Of a DNA stretch of 64,000 nt, positions 42,059 to 55,100 are shown piece after piece. The translations under genes were made by a program, and so were the position numbers. Where the stretch lies: positions 1 through 64,000 of the forward strand of contig JAKSYS010000292.1 of the NCBI GenBank assembly GCA_022925895.1, read 5' to 3'. The DNA is from Fragilaria crotonensis (lineage: Eukaryota > Bacillariophyta > Fragilariophyceae > Fragilariales > Fragilariaceae). The notes under the pieces were generated by a model. That model saw nothing but the letters and a program-made list of their open reading frames with translations. It was not told the origin of the DNA and did no database searches. Positions within the stretch are counted from its first letter, which is position 1, and each line of letters opens with the position of its first letter.

Positions 42059-45000
42059 CTCGCTTCCTAATTGGGCGGTACGCGTTCTTTATATGGTGTT
42101 AGTCGACGTATGTTGACACGTTCATTGACAATGCCACGTTGAATGCGTACTGTACCATTAGCATAGGTTTCAGTAATCCGATAAGGTCCCGTACGTGGGG
42201 CGGATAATTTGGAGATCAGTCCTGGTTTTTCTAGTAGGACTTTTTCGCCAACACGGTACTCGTGTTCAATGCGTTTAGCATTTTCCTTTTTATTATTGGC
42301 GTTAATAGTATCTTGCTTACGTTGTCTTATCCTAGCCCAATCCGTCTTTAATTGGATGGGCAACAACATGTCGCGTCCAAATACTAACTGTCCGGGTGTA
42401 GCATCTAATGTAGTATGTACTGTACTACGTATTGCCCACGCAGCTGCACTTAGGAACGGTCCCCAAGGGTCATTCGCATCGAGTTCTTTTTGTTCGAGTT
42501 CGAATGTCCGAAGTGCATTACCCAGTACTTGATGTACTCGTTCTACAATACCGTTTGATTGTGGGTTGTAACTGGATGACGGTTTTTCTTTCATACCATA
42601 ATTCTCGCACATTTGTTTGAATTGTGCTTTGAATTCGGAACCGTTATCATACCCTATATGTTGGGGTCGTGGATATCTCGTCAACCACGTATTATTAAAC
42701 GCTTCCATAACAGTATGTGCGTTCTTATCTGGTATTGCTATGACTTCGAACCATCCTGTTACGGGATCAATCATAGTCAACGCACGAAGTGTATGCGTAG
42801 ACGTTGAGTACGTACAACGTATGGTCCAATCAAGTCTACGTTTACAGAGACCAGGAAGTTCTTCAGCTTCCTTAGGAGGTAAGTGTCCATACTTCTTCCT
42901 TTGTTTCTTAAATAGTTGACACGTACGACACGTCTTACAGAATGTCTCAACGTGACTACGTAATTTTGGCCACGTACATGTTTGTCGTATCGTTGCTTCA
43001 GTGCGTGATTCGCCTGGGTGTGCTAGATACTCATGATACCAAGCCACTACGCGTTGTTGAAGTTGAATAGGAATATATATTTTTCCTTGGTACGTAATGA
43101 CCTCAACTCCTTCAATTGTTTTGGTATTGAAGTTCTGACTTTTTGATTTCGTACTTCTTCGTTTAAGCTCATTATCTAACCGTTGGTATTTAGCGATTAG
43201 CATAGGACTTAACGGAAAGTCAGTTTCTTTAACGTCTGTTTTGTCATGAAGATGTAAGCCATCGTATCATTTGTAGGCTCTGTTGGTAACTTCTCATTGA
43301 AGTTCGCATCTAATCTTGACAAGGCGTCAGCAATGACGTTCTTTTCTCCTTTTATATGTAGAAAGGTAGGTCCAAACTCTTCTATCAGGAGTCTCCATCG
43401 TATTATACGATCAGTGGACATTTTCTGATATAGGAGATTCTTATGATCGGTATGTACTATCAGTTTTTGACCTAATAGTATATTTTTGAATTCCTTAAGT
43501 GTTTCTACTATGGATAACAGCTCTTGTTCACCAGTCGTGTAACGTTTTGAGCGCTGTTAAGTTTCCTACTGTAGAAAGCTAACGGACGGTCATTTTGCAT
43601 TATGACTGCTCCCAGTTGATAATCACTGGAGTCCGTATAAATGTGAAAGTCTTTTGAGAAGTCAGGATAAGCCAGTAATGTCTCTCGACTTATTATGGCC
43701 TTAATGTCTTCAAATGCTTTCTGTTCTTTATCGTGCCAAATAAATTTAGCTTTGGCAGAACACAGCGCCGTAGCGGTGCTAGTATGTGACTTCTACGTCG
43801 CCACATGTCACGGTAGTAATTGATCATACCTAAGAAACGTCTTAACTGCCGTTTGGTAGTTGGTGGTGTCAGCCGCATAATCGCTTCCACTTTCTTAGGT
43901 TGAGGTTGGATACCGCGACGAGTAATCCAATATCCTAAGTAATCAAGCTCGGTCACAGCGAACGAGGATTTACGTAGGTTAACGGCAAAGCCAACATCAG
44001 TTAGGCGTTGCAACACGAGTTCAACATGCTGAAGATGGTCCTCGTAGGAACCTGCTGTTGTAATCAGTATGTCATCTAAGCACGCACGCACATTAGGCAA
44101 ATCGCCCATAATGTCATTAATTATGGCCTGAAAGATGTCAGGACTGCCATTCAAACCCATAGGTAGGCGACAGTAGCGATATTTGCCCCAGGGTACAATC
44201 ATTGTACATAGATAGCTGGATTCTTTATCCAGGACAATATGGTAGTAGCCCATACTTAAGTCCAGAGCCGTTGCCCAATTAAACCCTTCAAGTTTCTGAA
44301 GAAGGTCTGCAATCTTGGGTAACGGGTATGGTTTACGTTTTATGTACCTATTAAGTACGAAAGTCCGTTAGGACTCGAACGTCACCAGTCTTTTAGGCTG
44401 TATGAACGTTGGTGCCGCCCACTCGAGTCATTGCACTCGTTAATACTCCTATGTCACATAAACGTTGAATTTCTTTCTTCGTTGTTTCCTCGTAGCATTT
44501 TGGTACAGGAACGGACGAGCGTGATACGGCTTCTCATCCTTACTTAAGGGCCGTAGTTCGAGATGTACAGGCGGTACATTGAGTACGCCCAGTCCTCCAC
44601 TAAACAACTTCGGATACTTTCGTAGCGAACGTACGAGTTGTTTTGTTGATCGTTACTTAGGTGCGTATCCATGTGTGCGTAGTCATCCAGATCTAACGCA
44701 CTATAGTCTGCATCCAGTATACGTTTCTGCCTCGCTTCTGCTTCCTTGAGTACCGTAGGTTCGATACTGTGGTAGTAGATAGCTGTAGCATTCTGTAGAT
44801 CGGATATTACGTGTTTTTCTTTCATGGGAATTTCTACACCTTCCCATACTATCCGTTGTGTATTGAAATTAATTTCGATACCCAATTCTGATAGTAAATC
44901 TGCACCGATGATCATGTCATACTGTGCATTCTTGCGCAACGTATGTGTGTCCTCGTGACACACCCATTGTACTATCTTTGACATACTAAACTCGGGTAAT

Positions 45001-46517
45001 TTGAATTTAATTTCCGTTGCAGTTTCGTTAAATTGACCACCCATAGTGTGCCATCGTGTATGTGATGTTTTGAATACCGGTCCAGTTAAGCCCCGTATCG
45101 CATCCTTAAGTATAATTGTCGCAGATGCTCCAGTGTCTAGCAAAATGCGAACAATGCCGGGTTTGCCTGTTCCCATCACTTCGCCCACGACTTCGGTGGT
45201 TTTGTGTTTTTGTTTTTGTCTCTTACTGCCATGGCCATCTTTGGATGGCAATATCTCACTAGAAAATGAACCAAAGTAGATGGAACTTTCGTCACTATCT
45301 TCTTTAGTCTCTACTGTGCTAATGGTTGTCTTGGGACTGAACATTTCCACGATTTCTGCATCCGAATTCTCGGGTGTAAAGTCGCGGACCTTACGCTTGC
45401 CAGACTTCGGTTGCGTGGAAGACGCTCAAGGATAGCGTTAAGCTGCTCCTGCGTCATCAAGACATTTCGGTCGGTAAAACCGACATTTTTCTTACCAGGT
45501 TTCTGTTTCCCTTGTTCTCAGGGTTAAACCAACAGTCTTTCGTAGTATGATTCGCACGACCGCAATGCGCACACTTCTTATACTTAGACGACTGTGTTTT
45601 GGCGTTGCCATTTTGTCAGCGGACTTACCGTTCCAATTGCCCTTTTTCGTGCCCTCAGGGTTATCGGATTTGTCCACCTTACGACGTTTGGCCTCAAGTG
45701 CCTGTCTGAGTTCAAGTTTCTCAAAATAATCAACAGTGCCTTGAAAATCGAACTTATAAAGCTCGATGTTCGCACCAAGAATGACCGCTTGCCATTCTTC
45801 AGGCTTCGCCTGGTTGAGAATTTGAATCAAGTCGTCATCAGACAATTTAGACGGTTCAGCCTTACCTTCTTCCCGTGGAAAATACGGTAAGTAATTATTT
45901 AGCTCGCGTAAACGCGTAGCAAAGTTACGAACCGTATGACTTCCAAGACGTAGGTAATGCTGCATGTACACCACCTGCTTCTGGTACGCATGCAAGATTG
46001 GGAAGTAAGACTTACCAACTTCCGTCATTACCAGCTGGAAAATCTCGTTTGAGTCTTCCTCTGTCGTGCGGGACCCGCTACGTTCTCCGTATCGAGTCTA
46101 CGCCACGTTTGCTGGAATTTGTCTCTTGCACTGCCCTTAAGTAGTGCAAGAGCCATAGACGCTTTTGTTCGCCAGACTCGAGCGGATAGTCACGAATGAC
46201 CTCCTCGAGCTCTATGCGCCACTTCACCCACGCTTCTGGCGAGGTGTCGTAGTCTCCAAACAAACGAATTCTCTTTCGATATTTTGGAGTTCGCATTTCC
46301 GGCTTCAATCGGGACGTCGATTTTTTTATAGTTGCCCTCATCGTCAGATTTCTCTGTCGATTTCTTGGGCCTATCAAAATAAATCGACGGCGGATTCAAC
46401 GCGAGGTTCGACTGACGGAATGCGACATGTTCCGCAGACGAATTTTCAGACGCTTTGCGCTTACCTTTATTTTTGTTCGTCATGGTGATGTACTGACTAC
46501 TGGGAGTGAATTCACTG

Positions 46518-46901
46518 TGCCCTACGCGCGAAGTAATCAGTTTTATTTTGGAGGCTAATTTGTAGCTAGTTTTAAAGGATTAATAGTTGCACCTTATTAA
46601 AAGTTATGAGACTAGTTTTTAAAACAAGAGAGCAGTCCCATCCTTGGTGGGATTGGACTGTTCTCTTTCATTCATCTAGGAGACTCAGTGAGTCTCCAAG
46701 AGATGTCAGACAGTTCTCATTCTACTGTTGTACGGTTGTACTGTTGTACAGGATCAGTGTTCTATTGTTGCACTGTACTATGGTATTACTAGTCTACCGG
46801 TATATCCAAGTACTATACATGGCCATTGTATTGTAGTACTGGATACTAGTAATATAGTATACTGTATCGCACTACGCTAAGGGCACGTGCGGTGTACTGC
46901 A
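46518..46901 (-). repeat. LTR (5' LTR of the Ty3/gypsy element)
   Basis: 384 bases, the partner of 41673-42058. In the element's own orientation this is the upstream LTR, with gag starting just inside it near 46.48 kb. Confidence 0.9.
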
Positions 46902-46906
46902 GAGCC

Positions 46907-49900
46907 CACTGAAATTTGTATGTCATACTATGCATATGGGGTCCAGGGTCCAGTCCGCAGCCCGAAACTTTGCTCAGTCTAGTGTTCTGAACCAGCATTT
47001 CAGGTTTTGATATGTTGTTTGATTTATAATGACAACAAAACAATTTTAGAAAGAAAACGTTTTTTCTGCCACTTTGCAATAAAGTACAGCGACGACGACT
47101 ACATCAGAATGTACACATACACTATACAACTTGATGTACATGTACAAGTACCATAGGTTTTCGTTTAGGAGCACTTGTACTGTGGAACTCTCTCAAGTCT
47201 ACTGTATAGAGTAGGGGTGAATCAGTTTCACTGTCCAGGTGCTGCAATCCCAGTATTCAGAACACATTATAGTTTTCCTGTTTTCCTAATAAATTACCCT
47301 AGTTAGGCATGTTTCACCTCTGTCTTCACATTATGAATGATCGCAGTTGAACGATTCCCACAGCCAATGGGATGATTTGCTGAACTCGTGAGGCAAAGTT
47401 GTTGGCAATACTTCATGATCTGTGGAATACATTTGCGGTTGTGAGAGGATGCGTTTGGTGAAACACATGAATGAAGTACCGGTACAATTAGTCAGGTAGA
47501 AGCAGTGTGAGTCCCGGGAATGGACAGTTGTCATGACTCATTTGTTTGGTTCAACTCCTCTCATTTATTGGTGAAGAATGTGATGAACCAATCATTCATA
47601 ATGCAGATAAATGAAGTGAGCACAGGATCAGGTGAGGAGGAACCTCTTGTTTTCAATCTGGTTAGCAGACTCCTAGCTAATGGGAAAGCATGCATACAGA
47701 TAGGGTGGCTGGTGTTGCAGAGTGTGAGTTGGGAAGTCACCATCCTTGAACAAGCTTAGAAACGTGTTTGAACGTGTCACCATTAAAATCCTAGGTAGAT
47801 AGTCGGTGCGTGGTTCTGTGTGTCAATCTAATGGATCTCAACTGTTCTATCTCTAATGTAATTCCAGAAAAAGTGCCACTTGCTGACCAAAATATACTTG
47901 GTGTGATTGGTGATTTGCTGTTTAGTAATGGTCAAGTGCTATTTAGTAACGGCCAGGGGTAAAGTTTCGTTATTGTCTTCAAAGACGAGACATTAGATCG
48001 TGGATTTGAAGGCAGTTGGAAGGGTCAAGCCAGCGAGGCTTTTAAAGAAAAGGAGGGTTTGCAATGGGAGAAGTAGCTAGCGTGCAAAGAGGAGACGCAC
48101 TTAAAGCGGAATAATCGGCGCCGAGTGTCGACAGTGTAGTTTCAGTCCGTCGTTGTCACTTCCAGAGAATGAGGTAGCCTTTGAACGTTGAAATGATCCA
48201 GCAGTGCGTGACTTCGCTTCTTGGTCAACTCAAAATTCCCTGGACAACTTTGCTCTTTTTGGATGGGTCATATCTGAGCACAAGCAAGATCTTTAAAAGT
48301 CTGTATTCCAGATGGTGAGAAGTATTAAAGCTGGTTGTCCGAAATATGGTCAATTCTAGACAAAGGAACTCACAGACAAGTCTTGGTGGCGGAGCTAGCA
48401 CAGCACTTTGGTAGTAGGGCAGCCAACAGCATGCCATCTGTTACTCCAAATGCATAACACATCGTGTATTGCCTTAAAACATGATCACTTGTTGGCCATA
48501 CATACAGTTTGGACAGGGTTGGCATATCCTCAAGAGCTCCAGATTGAGGCTCACAATGCAGCTGTGGCAGGAAATTCCTATCCCCTACTTGAATAGCTGT
48601 TGCATTGATTATCATATTTGGGTCAATATGCCATACCTCAGAAGTATTGGAGGCTAATACCTCTCTACTAGTATCATAACCAGAATCCTAGCTAGTGTGA
48701 TTACCAGCCAGTCATGTGGATACTAATGGTGGGTGGGACTAGCTATGACCCCTGAACCCACGTGAGTTTCTGGCAGCCTTCCTTGGCATGCAGATTATGG
48801 ATCTCAAATTCGGTCATCAACAATGCAGGCTGGCATGCTGATGGCAATGTCATGCTCTGTCAAGAAAGGTCACGGTAGCTGGGGCAAAGCAGGATGGCTG
48901 GCTTGTAAAATCACACATTGGATTCACCCACCCTGTCCAATAGGCAATAGCTCATTCTCGTGCTTGCTTGGTTGGATGTGGGCAAATACCAGCGGAATGA
49001 GTCATTGCTTGCTCTCAGTGGACCTTTGGTCATTCTAGCTTTGAGCAGTTGCCCTCCTCTTGTCAGGATTTAAATAGAGAAAGTGGAATTGGTAACATTT
49101 TATTTGTTTATGCTTCCCTCATGAGACTCATCAAACATAAGGCTTGTAGCTCCCCCTCAGTCCGGATATCCTTTCATTTGTTCTTGGAGACATCAGTCAA
49201 GTAGCAGCCAGCACCGCTCGTTAATTCAACTTCCACAGGCCCAGCCACATCCTGTTGCAGTCCCCAAGCTGGTACTATCTAGCATAGGGAAGGTCATACC
49301 ACTGCACTTATGATGGGAACAAGCAAGGACTCTGTGGGTGTCTTTGACCATGAAGCCATTGAAGGAAATCAGGTTGTTTCAACTCCAGTCCTGGAGCAGT
49401 TGCAATATAACTTGCAAAGTGGCAGCTGCTGAATGGGAAGTCATGAATCGGCTTCCCAGTGTTGCTTGGTAGGATACATTAACTCAGACCCGGTGCCACA
49501 ATGGCAATCCACTTGCCAGCTGACACTATCGTGCATATTGTTGGTCAGCGGCAGCGTGACTCATTATTTGATAAACCTGCACACAAGAAGTTCTTGATGG
49601 TGGTGGTGGCCACAGGCTTGAACACAACCCAACATGTATACAACAATGCTCCTCTAGGGTTACTTGGCAGACTTAAATCATTTGCTTCCTTCAATAAGCG
49701 CATTCACAAAGAGACAGGATACGTCGTTGTAATGACAGGAATGACTCCTGAGAGGGATCACTTCCAAACAATGAAAAACAAAGCTCTGCGCATGGAATAG
49801 GAGTGTGAGACTGAATATCCAAGAGAAGATGCGAAAATAGGAGGAGGCCAACAAGAAAGAAATGAAGAGATAGGGAACAGGGTTATACCAGGACTGCAGT

Positions 49901-52110
49901 CATTGTTGTAGACATGAGACATCTAGTTGTACGTTGTACCCTAGCATAATTGAAACACCTAAAACAGTAGGGAAGAAGAAAACAGATGCATGAGTAAAAC
50001 TCAAAGCACCTTTGTGGATAGTTCGAATTATGAGGGAAGGACAACAGACAAACTGCGAGAGACAGAACGCATAAAAAGCCGGATTCCAGTATTGTAGATA
50101 TGGTGCAAGGATCCCAAGCGCAATTGCAACTTTTCCCTAGTACTAGGATTGATCTAATTGCCCCCCCCCTCCAAACGCGTTCTTATTATTAGGCCAATCT
50201 GTATCTAATGTGCTTCACCATGTTGTGTTTGAAAATCAATGAAATTAGTGGCTATCTCAGGTCTGATGCGTCACGTGATGTCATGTTCAACTTGCTGGAT
50301 TCCAGCGTTTGGTTTATTCGAATCTAAGAGTAGAGGCTTGCGCAATGTTGTTGAATGATGACAACGGCTTTGATGCTGAAATGATTGCATACTGAGCACT
50401 CTACAGGAGGATGATAATGTTGTTCATGGCCACAATCATCAAAAAGAACCCTATGAGAAATTGCAGCAGCCCCAACCATGCTTTGCGATTTCCTTTCTAA
50501 AGAGGAGCAAGGACTATGAGATTGATTCCACATCAAAAATGTGTGCCTGATTCGATGATTGTTTCTGGTGGTCACTTGATGGGCGTGTGAAGAAAAAGCA
50601 TGACAAAAGAACAGATTGCACTCTTCTGCCATTGAACAATTGACCTCATGCATTGTGACAAGGGAAACAATTCAGGCTTCCTAGGTTGAAATGGCTTTAT
50701 TGATTGCACAGCTGCTCTACTGGATGTAAGGAATAACGTTTGGATAGTTATCTTAACTGTTGTTCTCAAAGCGATTGCCAAGTACAGCTATCTCTTCTAG
50801 ATTTGTCACTTTGAATCACCAGGCTTGCGCAATTACACCCATACCCTGATTGATCACCTTTATTTTGCAGCAATGCTGTCCATGACAAGGAAGGCCAGCA
50901 AGTGGATGATAATGTCTTTCAGTGACACTACTTACTGTCATATTTCTGGCGTCTTGCAAAAGATATCTGTTCAGCATGTGCGTGGTGTTTCATCACGAGG
51001 ATGTCACCGCAACCAATCACAAATGCATATATTGTTTCTCGTTCCGAAGGCGAACAGAATAGACTGTTGAGAAATTGCAAGGCATGTCAATGGGAGCCAT
51101 AACCTGAAAGGCAAACAACCAGAGATCGAATTTACGTATTGCCGCTTTGCTTGTTCATCATTGGGACAGTTGACCCAAATGACTCACTTTTATCCTCAAA
51201 CAAGTGGATGACGTCAATCATTCCAACGCCTCTTAAATGTTGGATGATGGATACTTCGGTTGCGTAAGACCTTATTGAGGACCAAAGTACGTCCCAATGC
51301 ACCAGACCCCTTGAATTGCTCTTGCTTTGACTCGCCTTATGCTTGCTTGCAATTTAATGGTGCATGAATTCGCAACAAATTTGTTGTCACCTTAGTTGGT
51401 TTCAATAAATGTTGATGGTATCCCAACATAACAATTCCTGCGCACTTGGTTCCATATGTTCTCTCATATTGTTTATTTCTTCCTGTTGGCTTTTCACTTC
51501 TTTAGCCTCTAGCTACTATTGTTCGCGGCTGAATCATTACGATGTAAACTCTCAGTGCAGAGTTTCCATGTGCCAGTGTTCTCAAATGAAAGGGATAAGT
51601 TTGGTTTGCCATTTTTGTGTTTGATATAGTAAACAAGGATCTTGTATCCCACTCCACTGCACACTGAACCTAGCATTAAACAATTGTCACCATCCGATAT
51701 CTTTTTGTTGAAGTAGTATGAGTCGCATCCAAAATGACGGGTGATGCAAGGGATTTAGAATGTACAACTCATCATCTGTGTCATCATGATATAACCATGC
51801 GCGGCAGATATTCGCTAGAAATTGGTGCAAAAGTGGTGCTGTGTGCTTATCTGCACAAATATTTCAAATGCCGTTAAGAATGAATGGCGCCACCGATTTT
51901 GGGGAGGTGCAGGACACTACGGCAAAGCATGGTCTTGTGTTTCATTTGGATGACTGCAACGCAAATATAAGCGTTAGCCTTAATCTTGTTTGTTCAGAGT
52001 CACTACTAAGGTCAAGGTTGGAAGATTATCAAGCACCAATTCTGAAATTAAGTCTTGTCTTGATATGTTTTTGCAATGCCATCCCATTGGAGTCGTCCCA
52101 ATTTACTATT
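46907..52110. repeat. CpG-poor relic region
   Basis: About 5.2 kb without a supportable gene. CpG is scarce (one CG in 48481-48780 by my count) and TG/CA are plentiful. No long frames, apart from a 99-codon plus frame at 49501-49800 with no known relatives. A faint FYPQTSG near 51190 hints at an old integrase-bearing element but is too weak to name. A C9 run lies at 50161-50169. The region is best read as old, once-methylated repeats. Confidence 0.45.
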
Positions 52111-52119
52111 GTTACTGTT

Positions 52120-55100
52120 TCATCAGTGATCATTCCATAATGAATTTGTCCTTTGATTGGCCAAGCTCGGATCTCTGGTGGCTGCGTATGATTGTCTTAT
52201 TGACATTTGAAATAATCTCTTCGCTCCCTTGTTGTTATGTATGTTGTAGTGGTACTTCTGACCTGGATGCTGACAGAATTGGACTTCTTCTTCAACGTTG
52301 ACTCCGGTCACTGAGTATTATGGAGACGGACATGTTGTCTCCGTATATATGCGACGGGCCGGACCATGGCACACCCATCATCCGCAGTTTATATCGTATG
52401 CCGCAAAGGGTTTCCATCCCTTGTTTCATAGCAACAAATTTGGCTCCAAACACACTCGTTTCAATCGTCGATTGTTTCTTCAAGAACTACGTTATGGGAA
52501 ACACGTTAAGGTAGACAATGAAACCAGTTCGAGATCGTCTTGTGCGTTGGTCACCCGCATGATTGGAATCGACAAACAATCGTAGGTCGCCCTCCATCCC
52601 ACGTGGGTCGGGAGTGTTTGGCGGGATTGCCTCAGTAACGTCTCCGTAAAACGGCTTCCAGTTACGTACCTTGAAGGATGACATATTCATTCAGGATATG
52701 ACGGATAAAGACAATTTGGGCATTGTGCTTCTTTTCAAGGAAATTGAAGATGTGAAATACAGCCTCAAGGTGTCCCTTGCAAGGTTGCACAAGGTATGAG
52801 GCGAGCTCGAATACCTCGGTGATGATATCGATTAGCCCCAATTCGACACACCACCATCGCAACAAACAAATTTGCGATTGGTAGAATGAGGCCTGCAAAG
52901 CTTCTAGAGTTGGGCTTGAGTCCAATTCAGGGGCATAGTTGAGACGAGGGAATGGGTCTTTTGATCTCTATGACTATTGCCTTGACGGAAAGTTGGTCTT
53001 CTCGTTCTGTACTGCAGCCTGGATGAACATGCTGGAGCTCATTGCCCAGGATTGTACTCCGTTTGGCAGTGTAGTATGCAATCGGAGTTTTGCGCCCAAA
53101 TAAACTCGGGGTCACGAATCAATCCCGGTTTAGTCTTGATAATGTGATCAATTTCCTTTAATGCTTGCACTCCATCATGGTGCACTATCAATACATCATT
53201 GACGTACAATAGACACCAGTATGCTGCATAATACCTGTAGCCATCATCATTTTGGACTTCAGGTTTCATTCACACGTTGTGATTGGCCTTGCATGATTCC
53301 CATCCAAGGTGTCACATGCAATCAGCAAGATTATGGTTACGGAATGCTGCACCGGCGGATTTCAGACCATACAGAACTCTCACATTATTGCCACCTGCCT
53401 TCCCGGCATTGTTTCCAAACTCCGGCCCAAGTCGGCACCATATCTTCTCCCCTACTTGAGCTGTGATTTACGAATTTTCAGAATCCGCTGTTAATCCTTA
53501 CTGACTCTCTGCCACCAACCGCGCTTTCCTCTGAAAATCCTCCATTTTAATATCGTAGACAAGGTGACATTGAATCTCTTGGAATACTGGTGGTGGATCT
53601 ATCCCACCATTTAGTATCTGAAATGCCACTTGAACCTTTGTCACTTCTTTGCGAATGGCATCTTGCCAATGCGTGTTACCGTTTTCGCGGTCGATGCGGA
53701 TGCAATCCTCATAGGTTTTAGGTATTTTGATACTAAACTTATGAGTTCGCTTGTTGTATTGGCTATTAATGGCCGTGATAATGCGACTGCGACGTTTCAG
53801 AGTGAAGGGCACCCACCATGCAACTGCCGGCTCGTTATCCCGTGGGTCACCGCATAGTCGCCCACCTCAACCGGGTTAGATTCTTTTAAGTCGGCTAGTT
53901 GTTCCCGCGACGTGGTGCCGTCCTTCCATTCCACGCAAAGTTGCCATCCTTTAGTGATCTTGCGCAACTGTCGATTCGAGCCGCGATCGACATACATGGC
54001 CTCGCGGTCCACCGCAGAGGGATCCTTCCTGTGATCAACGAGACCTTCCAAAAGAAGGTATTGGTTCCCTTCTGTGTTGCACATTGCAAACATGTTCTGT
54101 GCAATGACGTTGGTAGCCAGCTCTGCGGTTTGACCGTCTGAGAACTCAACAACGTAGTAAATCTTCGTATCAAAGATAGGGTTCTGCTTTCCCATTGGGA
54201 TTACCATCGACAACGCGTTTCCTACTAGCTACTCCTAACTTTAGCGCTTAAGAGTTTGTCTCCGATGGGTCACGTCACCTCGGCCCCCACGCATTGATCG
54301 TACGTGTCACCGTCGGGCTCGTCATCGGCATCGGGCATTTGCAATCTCTTGCCTTCGTCGTCGTCCGCGTAGTTTGGGAAGGTTGGGGTCCCAAGATCTT
54401 CCAACTCTGGATCATTTGCGAAGCCTTAGCATTTAAAACCGTCCCCTGGAACCGCATTCACCTTTTCCGTGAACACCTCCGGTTTGCCATTCATGGTCCC
54501 GTCCATCATCTTGTCCGACGTTAGCGACCGAACTGTAGAGCAATAAACGACTTGACAGTTCAGCTTTAATATTTTCCTGGTCATGGCAGGTCCCAGGTCG
54601 CGACCCAAGACCATTGAATTGTCTGGGTTTGTCTCTGAAGTGTCGCTAAAGAGCACCCATTCATATCACTTATGCAATGCAAAAGGCAATATATTGGTGG
54701 TCTCACCACTGACTAGTAGGGTCTCGGGAACTTCCCCCATCCAATCGGTAGATGTCGTGGGCAGTGTGGGATTGAATACAAGCCTCTACTAGCTCAAGGC
54801 AATCGTCCCATAGGCGCTTCGGTACACCGGACCGAACCATCAGTCGCCCGACTCTTTCTTCAATTCACGTATGATAGCCGCCTCTGCGGCATTTGACCAT
54901 GGCGTGTAAGGCTCTGTCTGCTGTTGGGCTTGTGTTCCAACCTCACTACACTTTTTTGGAACACTTCATTGTCTGCTCCCAGGCACCGTCCATAATGATG
55001 CTGTGGAATAATAGGGAGAGGCCTTTGTTTGCGAGTGACTTCTTAGACATCGGGAACGCCCGACACAGCCATCTGACTTTGCGAATATTTGCGGAACCAA

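Larger units (their letters stand above)
41673..46901 (-). mobile_element. Ty3/gypsy LTR retrotransposon, young, coding region broken
   Basis: A 5.2-kb element in minus orientation with 5-bp target duplications GAGCC (41668-41672 and 46902-46906). Long terminal repeats start TG and end CA. Order from right to left: gag (about 46.5-45.5 kb), aspartic protease with DTGA (about 45.35-44.55 kb), reverse transcriptase (about 44.25-43.7 kb), RNase H (about 43.7-43.2 kb) and integrase with its HHCC zinc finger (43.2-42.07 kb). Integrase after RNase H marks Ty3/gypsy. The near-identical LTRs point to a recent insertion. The coding region is interrupted in roughly five places, so it is a fossil. Confidence 0.9.

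Noticed and set aside
49501-49800. 99-codon plus-strand frame in the CpG-poor region
   Set aside because: Not similar to any family I know and isolated in relic sequence; probably a chance frame or remnant.
51160-51260. Faint integrase-like FYPQTSG
   Set aside because: Too short and isolated to name an element; kept only as a hint in the relic block.
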